A DNA stretch of 64,000 nucleotides from contig CALYLW010000491.1 in assembly GCA_944989445.1 (NCBI GenBank), positions 1 through 64,000 of the forward strand, in the 5' to 3' direction. The DNA is from Ampullaceana balthica (Eukaryota; Mollusca; Gastropoda; Lymnaeidae). The position numbers were made by a program, and so were the translations under genes. Under the pieces are notes generated by a model. It did not search any database. It saw nothing but the letters and a program-made list of their open reading frames with translations, and was not told where the DNA came from. Shown here in pieces: positions 58,101 through 64,000 of the stretch (the first letter of the stretch is position 1; the number at the start of each line of letters is the position of its first letter).

Positions 58101-61100
58101 TTCATGTGTTAGGTGCGCTCGGTGTGGTGTGGTTTGTGGCGTGGATGTACGTTGTGTACGACTCGCCTGACCTGCATCCCAGGACGTCGGAGCGTGAGAA
58201 GAAATACATCACTCAAAGTCTGCACGGGGACATGTCTACGTCGATGGAGGTGAGCGGGATAGAAGGGTGGCTGATTAAATGCTCCCCCTCCCCCCCCCCA
58301 ATAACAATAACGTTATATGCTGACTGGGATTCGGTGTAGAGAATACTTTTCGGGTAAAGTTTTTAACAGAGCATATAATAACATAATGAAGAGTTCAATG
58401 GCTAACACAGTTTATATTCATTATAGGTGATTGACAAAGCGTAATAATTGCATGGGGCTTTATCTATACACACATCTATCACTGAAAATTTCTTAAATTT
58501 AAATGAAACACTTCAAAACACCCTTTGTTGGTTAATAATTTTTCTACGGCATTCTGTCATTTCGTAACAGCAAAGTATATAGAGCAAATGTTAAGTAACG
58601 AAAAGTGATTAAGATGGGCAGTTAAATTGCAATCATCATCATCAGTCCTGTCACCGTTGCGGTCGCTGGGGGGAGCGCATGGACACATCAACAGACAACG
58701 ATCTCCACATTTTCCTATCTTGAGCGGCGGCCAATATTCATTCAATCTCATCCCTGTCCATTCCTTTATCCTGTCAAGCCAACATTTCCGCCGTCTACCT
58801 TTTCAGCGGCCCTCTTCTACCTCTTCAGCGGTCCCCTTCTACCTTTTCAGCGGCCCCTACTACCTCTTCAGCGGCCCCCTTCTACCTCTTCAGCGGCCCC
58901 CTTCTACAGTGACTTAAAGGATGATTTTTGTAAGGGTATCATGTTCCATTAAATCTCACCATTTTTTTTTCAAGATCTTTAACACACAACCTATAGTGTT
59001 CATCTGTTTTCCATTTACGGCATAATAAAAGCTCGAGAAAGCAGCATATGTTTGCGCCTCGTAGGTTTCATTTTTTAAAGCATTTTTTTAAAATGTATGA
59101 TATAGAAACATTAAACAGTTTATGTCTTGGGATTAGTTAAAAATCCAGATGCTTTGTAAAACTTTTCTCGATGAGCTTCTTGAAGTTTTTAGACGCTTTT
59201 TATTATTTTTTTTACAAATAATCTTATTGTTAATTTTTTTATGAAGGTTTTTTTAAATCAAACTGTCAAGTCATGCCTCAGCACGCCATTCTTTCTTCCC
59301 TGTTGTTTCTTAGAAAAAAGTGAAAACGCCGTGGCTGAAGATCTTTCTGTCCATGAAGGTTTGGGCCATCGTCGTCACTCACACGTGCGCCAACTGGGGT
59401 ACCTACACGTTCCTCACCAACATGCCCACGTACCTCAGCGAGGTGCTCTACTTCCCCGTACAAGCGGTAAGGCTCGGGTTCAGTGCATTAACCAACAGCA
59501 GATAGGTAAAAAAATATTCCGCTTCTTTAATTCAAATTGGCGTTAACTTAAACACATTTTAAGTTAGATTACTTTTAAAATAAATAGTGTGTTTATTTAT
59601 TTGTGTAAATTTCATCATCTGAAGGACCAACACTGAATAAAGTAGTATTCTGGTTCCTGTGTATTTTTAAGGTTTTGTGATATGGAATTTGAACTGTGTT
59701 GTCGGTCAATCATTTTTGTCATCGACGAGGGGGGGCGACTAAAAATAGAAGAAAGCACAACAAAAATAAGCACACATTCAGAAAAGAAAGACAGAGATAT
59801 AGACATCAGTAATGACACCCAAGAAAGAAACCCAATAGATTATTTTATTAATGAAGATAAAAATTAAATGAATAAAAGTTAAATTAAAGAAAACGAATGG
59901 CATTGAACTGGCCACGGTCCGATTCTTCGTCATTCGAAGTAAGCACAAGAAAGAGAAGGACTAACATATTTGCTACCATCAATTACTACATAAGTCTAGT
60001 GCACCTAATATGAAGAATCACTCTTTTGTCTTCCCATTCCGAGCAGTATTTGAACCACCAGAAGTTGATTTGATTTTACTCTTACTCGTTCCATCATGTG
60101 TTTCGTAGAACGGCGCCATCTCAGCACTTCCCTACATCGGGTTCTTCATAGTCATCAACGTCTCTGGTCTGGTATTTGACGCTGTAATGTCCAAACAGCT
60201 GGTGACCAGAACAGTGGCCAGAAAAATCGGTAACACTCTGGGTAAGCTGTCGTTTTTACTACCCTGCGTGAATGGTTGTAGTTGGTAGCACCTTTAAGTA
60301 ATTGTAGCAACTAATATATTTGGTTTGAATTTGCAGTTGGTAACACACTTGTTCAGTAATTGTATATATTACCTTGAGTATGAAATTGCAGTTTGTAGCT
60401 GCTGTAACACCTTTGGTAAATACTTCCTTGTGTAAAGTCTTTCTAGTTGGCTGAAAAGTTGTTGCGATAAAGCTTCAGAAAATTTAAAAAGCCTTAAAAA
60501 GATATTTAATGTTTTACCTGGTTTTTCTCTTTATTTAAATGATAATTTGAAGCATAATTTCCCCCACATTATAGGAGCGAATTTTTAAGTGATTTGATGT
60601 CCATACAAGGTTGGAGTTCATTAACGCTATATTAATATGCCAATAATGATTAAAGAAAGTTAGCATATTTAATTGGTTTATTATTAATTAAGACAATAAA
60701 AAATATTTTTTACAACAAAAGGATTGCAGGAAATTTTAACATTTTTAACATCAGGTTTTGATTTATTTCAACGTATATTGCTACCTATGTTTTATAATTT
60801 CTTGCTGTTGTAGTTATTTCTTTAAACATTTTTAAAGCAATTGTTTCCATATAATGGCTCATTTAATTTGTTTATTTTACATAAATACTACGTTGCTTCT
60901 GTAAGTTTTATTTTGATTCTGAGGAAGTTTGTTTTACTAGCCGTGTTTTAAATGTTCTTATTTCCTTCTAATAATATTGCAGCAGTTGCGGTCACGTTAA
61001 AATCATTTAAAATCTTGCCTTTAAGAGATCTGTTAATTGCAACAAGAATTGATACATTTGAATTGAAGGCATTGCACCAATAGATCTTTGCCCTATCTCA

Positions 61101-61378
61101 TTAAACTATGTTCTTCTTTTTCCCTCCTAAAAGGCCTGTTGTTTCCCGGCATATTTGTTTTGGCTGTCGGCTTCTTCGACTGTGCGCAAGCAGTTTGGGC
61201 TGTGTCACTTCTGGTCATAGGCGTGTCTATGAGTGGGTTCCAGTACGGTGCCGGCTTCCTGACCAACGCTGGTGACATTGCTCCGCAGTACGCTGGTATT
61301 ATTTTTGGGTTGTCGAACACCTTCGCCACTCTGCCTGGGTTCATATCACCGAATGTAATAAGCTACATCACTGTAGAC
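46021..61378 (+). CDS. Sialin-like SLC17 family transporter, 10 coding exons, 3' end outside window
   Basis: Predicted proton- or sodium-coupled organic anion transporter (SLC17, major facilitator superfamily), probably of lysosomes, vesicles or plasma membrane. Ten exons join with consistent phases (1,0,2,0,1,1,0,0,1,0) into 490 codons without a stop. Seen: acidic di-leucine at residues 45-50; membrane segment 1 with YALRVN and conserved Arg72; a luminal loop (about 84-136) with N-glycosylation sequons at Asn84, Asn101 and Asn120; the motif-A-like GGWLSQRFGGKR at 157-168; Arg199 in segment 4; WAPPLEKG at 220-227; [10 protein letters not shown] at 259-268; [10 protein letters not shown] and NTFATLPG in exon 10. 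Segment 4 has Ala202 and Gln206 where sialin has two glutamates; Gln there is also seen in the NPT branch, so the substrate is unsettled. Family proteins run roughly 470-580 residues, so about one or two helices and the tail are missing to the right. Family is secure; the member is not. Confidence 0.93.
46210..46680 (+). repeat. Minisatellite based on GATGAGACAATG units
   Basis: Diverged units of about 36-40 bp: GATGAGACAATGGATACAGG, TGGGACATTGGGCAGTGG and so on, from 46210 to 46350 and again 46541-46590. Interrupted at 46359-46540 by a small element. Confidence 0.75.
46359..46540. mobile_element. Small hAT-like element inserted in the minisatellite, 182 bp
   Basis: CAATGTTCCCTTTAAG and CTTTAGGAACATTG are inverted ends. 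Flanks GAGGTGAG and GTGATGAG match at 6 of 8, but the flanking array is itself repetitive, which weakens the target-duplication reading. The interior is rich in GCGCAG motifs. Confidence 0.6.
46798..47422. mobile_element. Inverted-repeat element with ACCGTATATACTCG ends, 625 bp
   Basis: TTACCGTATATACTCGTT at the left and AACGAGTATATACGGT at the right; both flanks are AAATTTAA (46790-46797, 47423-47430). Each half has an AAGCCGACCCCCC block, and the left half a CA microsatellite (46846-46864). No coding content. Confidence 0.85.
47695..47850 (+). repeat. Dispersed segment, copy 1 (intron 1)
   Basis: AATTAGGCTTCATGCGTGTC, TACTTGTAGAATGTCTGTAC and ACACTCATT recur, diverged, at 50080-50235. Confidence 0.6.
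47900..48640 (+). repeat. Degenerate tandem array, unit about 45-55 bp
   Basis: Repeated GGTAATATTGGATGG-type blocks followed by T(A/T)CATTGTACAC-type blocks across the stretch, broken at 48357-48546 by a small element. Very diverged; unit borders are approximate. Confidence 0.5.
48357..48546. mobile_element. Small hAT-like element, 190 bp
   Basis: Begins CAGAGGCGTAGCTGGG and ends CGCAGAGCCTCTG; flanks CAATTAGG and AAACTAGG match at 6 of 8. The terminal inverted match is short (CAGAGGC/GCCTCTG). Confidence 0.5.
50080..50235 (+). repeat. Dispersed segment, copy 2 (intron 1)
   Basis: AATTAGACTTCAGGCGTGCC, TGCTTGTAGAACATCTGTAC and ATACTCATT; diverged copy of 47695-47850. Confidence 0.6.
50446..50696 (+). 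CDS. SLC17-like gene, coding exon 2 (TM1 and luminal loop)
   Basis: Acceptor TTTTCCTCCCCAG before 50446 and donor GCAGAG|GTGAGG. Encodes the rest of codon 45 to Glu128: the K-A-P-L-L part of the sorting signal, membrane segment 1 with [14 protein letters not shown], and a loop with sequons N-Q-T, N-V-S and N-A-S. Much more GC-rich than its surroundings, as are all exons of this gene. Confidence 0.93.
51261..51364 (+). CDS. SLC17-like gene, coding exon 3 (TM2)
   Basis: Acceptor TTTGTTTCCAG, donor AGAG|GTATGT, phase 0 to phase 2. Residues 129-162 include [18 protein letters not shown] and GGWLSQ, the second membrane segment and the start of the motif-A loop, which is completed by exon 4. Confidence 0.95.
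51768..51897 (+). CDS. SLC17-like gene, coding exon 4 (TM3-TM4)
   Basis: Acceptor CCATTGCACAG, donor CTGTCAG|GTGGGT, phase 2 to phase 0. Residues 163-206: [11 protein letters not shown] completes the motif-A loop, then segments 3 and 4 ending TRIIAGVCQ with conserved Arg199. The last 37 bases of the exon plus the first 13 of the intron form the first unit of a 50-bp tandem array that fills the adjacent intron. Confidence 0.95.
51861..52150 (+). repeat. 50-bp minisatellite made from the exon 4 end plus its splice donor
   Basis: Six consecutive copies start at 51861, 51911, 51961, 52011, 52061 and 52111, all exactly 50 bp apart. Copy 1 is partly exon 4: its first 37 bases are coding, the last 13 are the intron start. 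Copies 2-4 keep CTGTCAG|GTGGGT; copy 5 has lost it (GGGGGT); copy 6 reads GTGTTA. The first copy differs by G for C in GATAGT(G/C)ACC; copies 3-6 share CCCAGATC instead of CCCGGATC. Retaining any extra unit shifts frame and meets TAG after three codons. Confidence 0.97.
52380..52467 (+). CDS. SLC17-like gene, coding exon 5 (TM4-TM5 loop)
   Basis: Acceptor TTTCATCAG, donor TATGCAG|GTGAGT, phase 0 to phase 1. Residues 207-235 start [17 protein letters not shown], the family block G-V-x-x-P-A-x-x-x-x-W-x-x-WAPP-L-E. It continues directly from Gln206 of exon 4, so no exon is missing between them. Confidence 0.95.
53093..53188 (+). CDS. SLC17-like gene, coding exon 6 (TM5)
   Basis: Acceptor TTCTCTTTTCAG, donor GCTGG|GTTAGC, phase 1 to phase 1. 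Residues 236-267 contain [20 protein letters not shown] and [10 protein letters not shown], a hallmark of the family before segment 6. The donor is the weakest of the gene (GTTAGC); a stop follows immediately if it is read through. Confidence 0.93.
53189..58112 (+). other. Intron 6 of the SLC17-like gene
   Basis: A 4.9-kb intron. It contains a minisatellite at about 53370-53620 and otherwise AT-rich sequence with short poly-C or poly-G tracts (53637, 54681) and an AATAAT-rich patch near 57940-58020. No coding exon or recognisable element was found. Confidence 0.7.
53370..53620 (+). repeat. Degenerate minisatellite in intron 6
   Basis: Roughly five diverged units of about 50 bases based on CTTCTGCTTGCCCTTGATAA followed by AGCTAAATAGCTGTCCAAGA. 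Units differ by small indels, so the period is approximate. Confidence 0.7.
58113..58249 (+). CDS. SLC17-like gene, coding exon 7 (TM6 and central loop)
   Basis: Acceptor TTTCATGTGTTAG, donor GATGGAG|GTGAGC, phase 1 to phase 0. Residues 268-313: [19 protein letters not shown] is segment 6; the following [16 protein letters not shown] is the central cytosolic loop, with the S-x-x-E-x-x-Y-I pattern common in SLC17 proteins. Confidence 0.95.
58796..58908 (+). repeat. Minisatellite in intron 7, unit about 24 bp
   Basis: About five units of CTTCTACCTCTTCAGCGGCC plus a C run, with CTCTTCAGCGG or CTTTTCAGCGG in each. It lies between exons 7 and 8. Confidence 0.8.
59314..59466 (+). CDS. SLC17-like gene, coding exon 8 (TM7)
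   Basis: Acceptor CTGTTGTTTCTTAG, donor CAAGCG|GTAAGG, exactly 51 codons, phase 0 to 0. Residues 314-364 carry [34 protein letters not shown] and FPVQA, matching the family's segment 7 region (P-W-x-x-I-x-x-S-x-x-x-W-A-I; N-W-x-x-Y-x-x-L-T-x-x-P-T-Y). Confidence 0.96.
60109..60241 (+). CDS. SLC17-like gene, coding exon 9 (TM8)
   Basis: Acceptor GTGTTTCGTAG, donor CTCTGG|GTAAGC, phase 0 to 1. Residues 365-408: [20 protein letters not shown], equivalent to the N-G-x-x-S-x-L-P-Y block of sialin, then a basic cytosolic loop with [14 protein letters not shown]. Confidence 0.95.
61134..61378 (+). CDS. SLC17-like gene, coding exon 10 (TM9-TM11), last exon in the window
   Basis: Acceptor TTTTCCCTCCTAAAAG, donor GTAGAC|GTAAGT, phase 1 to 0. 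Residues 409-490 hold [13 protein letters not shown], a glycine-rich helix [11 protein letters not shown], then [20 protein letters not shown] and [10 protein letters not shown]. No matching downstream exon (W-x-x-V-F-Y-I-A type) is visible between 61379 and 64000, so the gene continues past the edge. Confidence 0.95.
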
Positions 61379-62974
61379 GTAAGTACAAACACGGTCACAG
61401 CAGGATTTCAAGCAGTTAAGGTCTTTGAATGATTTCCTTCCTGGGGGGACAATGTCAGTAAAAATACCGGTTCGGGTCCCTGTTGTGGTTTAGCCTGTTG
61501 AAGTGCGAGTTAACGGGGCTTATCCCACAGGTATTCCATGCTTTGATTTAAAGGAACGAAGCATTTTTAAATCTCAAATTGTTGACGTATTTTACCAAAT
61601 TGTTCACAGACTTGAAATTTTCTAACTTTTTTAAGCATTTCGTTTTCATCGGGCACATTGATCGGCTTGCATATAATTTCTCTTTAATAAACCGTGAAGA
61701 TGTTTGATTGCGTCAACCTTTAGAGTAACTGGACTTACTTATGTTAGCAAGCCACCCCCCCCCCGACCCCACCAGTAATGACGATAATGATTGATCTGCA
61801 GCAATCATCGAAGCATCTGTGATGTGCTCAAAGTGTTTTAATGAGGGGCGGGGGGAGGAGACAAAACCATTCAGCCCCGCTCTCGATGCTAATGATTGGT
61901 TCAATGAAGGTTTATTTTGGTCAGAGCGCCCATCCTCTACACCCCACATTCAAACCTTGTATTTATCTTCCAAGCATTCTCGCGTTTTTTTTTCATCCGT
62001 AAAGCCCCACTTTAGCGATGATCTCCTCAAGGACGTCGCTGTATGTTTGATGTTCAAGGGGATCCCAGATTGACTCCCGCGTGTGTTGGAGAGCTTTGGA
62101 CTTTGATTTCATGTTGCTGAATTAGATTTGATAGTCTAGTCAGATTAGACTAAGTCGGTTGCTTGAACATATGTCTCCGTTTCTTTGAAAATCGTTTAAC
62201 CGAGTATGCTTAGGAGTATTAGGACCAGGAATATGTGTCGACACATTGAATATTTAAGACTGTTTGTGTGTGCTTACAATTATATTATTGTGTACGCGTA
62301 TTTGAAGGCCGCTGTGCAAAACGAATGGTGGCTATTTATATTTCCATCTTGGCTTTGATTTGATTTTCATTTAAATAGATAAAAACTCATTGGAAAAGTG
62401 CAGGAATTATTATTTTTTTTAATATAATGTTTTTGGTTTTGGCTGATAAGAAAGGAAAAAATAATTTTAGAGAAAACTTTCTAAGTTCTTAAGAAATTTT
62501 GGCAATGCCTTGGACCTCTTCAAACTACATTACAAAAAATTTTTTGGGTATTAAAGTCCAGAAACTCTGCTTGCTAAAAATCATAGAATAAGATTTTTGA
62601 GTAAACTAATGTGTAAAGCAATAAATATAATAGCTTTTGGAATGGCTCTAACAACTTATACTTTAACATGCACAACGACAACAGGGACTTGAACCGCCAG
62701 ATTTTCAGTTTAGCCCTTGAAGCGGTAGTGTATATGTTGACTTCGTCCCTCACGCTTGTCAGAGCAAGGCAGTGGGGAGGGGGGGGGAGGCTCCTGCGTT
62801 GAGTGAGTCATATGCTTAGAAAATGTATGGCACTGTCCACCAGATGAAGTAGGTTGTCTAGGTGTTAGCCAAAGCTTGAAGAGCGTAATCTCAATCTTTC
62901 CACCATAAGTGAATAGAATAGCTGTTGCTGTTTTTATCATTTACTAAGAAGTCGCATCATGGCGTACAATTAAT
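61379..62974. other. Intron 10 sequence, nothing recognised
   Basis: Follows the exon 10 donor. Poly-C and poly-G tracts occur near 61755, 61850 and 62776. I searched by eye for the expected last SLC17 exon and did not find one. Confidence 0.5.
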
Positions 62975-63535
62975 GTCAGTGGCGTAGCGAGAGGGTGGGG
63001 CAATGGGGGTCAAATGCCCGGGCGGCAATTTGTTAGGGGCAGCAAATTGGTCGTCGTTAATTAATTTCAAAGAATTTTTTTAAAAGAGAGTGGTGCTTTT
63101 TATCAAAATAAAATAACAACTAAATTAGAAATTTATAAAAGAAATAAATGAATTATCCTAAAATATGTTCACGCTTCAACTTCAGAAACTTTAAAATCCA
63201 TATGGGATATAAATTCTTCTAATATTTATGATACGAACTGAATAACCAAGATGCTTAAGTAGTATTGGGGCACTCATGTGCCAGTAACTTTAATTGATTC
63301 TTCAAATTAGTAGGCTGCTCCTTTTGTAAGAGCAAAAATTACTGTACCCTATTAATTTTAAATAGGAGCCAATCGAATGCTCCGGGCGGCACTTTGTTTT
63401 GGGCGGCAAATTACTCGTTGTTAATTGGCTTCTAAAAATAAACAACCTTAACATAATATTTATCAAAATATAAGAAAAGTCAAGGAAAAAATTACAAAAA
63501 GAAATGAAGGAACCTTTTTAATGCCAAAATGTCAA
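62975..63535 (+). repeat. Dispersed repeat, uninterrupted copy
   Basis: Starts CAGTGGCGTAGCGAGAGGGT. Aligns with 20490-20815 plus 24058-24280 with the 3.2-kb hAT removed; the target CTGTACCC stands once at 63342-63349. GGGCGGCAA motifs occur twice. No coding frame; probably itself a non-autonomous element. Confidence 0.85.
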
Positions 63536-64000
63536 ACCAGTAGCGTAACAACGGCTTTGCATCGGGGCAGTTGCCAAGGGTGCCAGCTCAAAAGGGCACC
63601 ACTAAATCTCTAATTTTTTTATTTGTGTTTAAATAAATTCAGTCGGACCTCTCTAAGTCGAACTCATAGGATCAACAACAAAAATTCCACCTACGGAGTT
63701 TTTGAATTAGGGAAATGGCGTAATAGGCGCCGATTAATCAATGACAATGTAGATATTGAGATGTGGGGGGGGGGTGGGGCTAGTAGGCTTGACAGAAAAT
63801 AGAGGCGGTGTATATGTTTCATATGAAAGGAAGCCAACTTGCTTTGGCGTGCTGACATAAGCCGGTGAGAGGAGACACCTTCCCTCCCCTCCCCCACTTT
63901 ACTCCCTCCACAGTGGGATGGGGGGAGTAAGATTTTTCTTTTTAAAAAGAGTAACAGCTTGCAGCAAAGGGACGCGAATTAGTTACCACTCCATTATCTT
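63536..64000. other. No gene; possible Tc1/mariner-type end near 63639
   Basis: TTCAGTCGGACCTCTCTAAG followed by TCGAA resembles the ends of pogo/Tigger elements, but no partner end is visible. The rest has G and C runs. Confidence 0.35.

Noticed and set aside
59241..59546. 101-codon plus-strand frame
   Set aside because: Overlaps exon 8 in the wrong frame and crosses both splice sites.
62300..62360. Last exon of the SLC17-like gene (frame with N-E-W-W-L-F-I-F)
   Set aside because: No proper acceptor before it and no match to the expected C-terminal pattern beyond a tryptophan.

Overview
This is a piece of an animal nuclear genome: AT-rich, intron-rich and packed with transposon remains. 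Nothing bacterial is present (no operons, compact ORFs or ribosome-binding sites). The mix of hAT elements with many short non-autonomous relatives, non-LTR retrotransposon tails ending in GATAA repeats, tRNA-derived SINEs, and one SLC17 gene with short exons and kilobase introns fits a lophotrochozoan, most likely a mollusc. That placement is inference; no species can be named from the sequence.

The only host gene I can support runs from 46021 to beyond the right edge on the plus strand. It is a sialin-like SLC17 transporter of the major facilitator superfamily. Ten coding exons (46021-46153, 50446-50696, 51261-51364, 51768-51897, 52380-52467, 53093-53188, 58113-58249, 59314-59466, 60109-60241, 61134-61378) join with matching phases and AG/GT borders into 490 in-frame codons. 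The last exon or exons (final two membrane segments and C-terminal tail) lie to the right of the window. Exon 1 sits alone, 4.3 kb upstream of exon 2. Joining the two creates an acidic di-leucine signal like the lysosomal sorting signal of human sialin. The 3' end of exon 4, with its splice donor, has been amplified into a 50-bp minisatellite in the following intron.

The left two thirds (1-45 kb) holds no convincing host gene. It is a layered transposon deposit. 1-8.2 kb: an inverted pair of a GC-rich element, a hAT inside a hAT (both with target-site duplications), LINE tails and a 451-bp tandem duplication. 12-20 kb: LINE reverse-transcriptase remains, small hAT-type elements and an element with a tRNA-Val-like core. 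20.8-24.05 kb: a complete but dead hAT inserted in a repeat whose uninterrupted copy lies at 63 kb. 25-33 kb: several small inverted-repeat elements and minisatellites. 34-36 kb: a second dead hAT broken by a SINE-like insert and a small hAT. 37 kb: a 142-bp-arm foldback. 40.7-42.8 kb: a third dead hAT on the minus strand. 43.1 kb: a SINE whose tail copies that of the LINE at 26.2 kb. A 146-base assembly gap lies at 33956-34101.

I looked for a previously undescribed system and did not find one. The most useful observations are the donor-site minisatellite, the di-leucine signal split by intron 1, the filled/empty hAT site pair inside one window, the SINE/LINE shared tail, and the element with an internal tRNA-like core.
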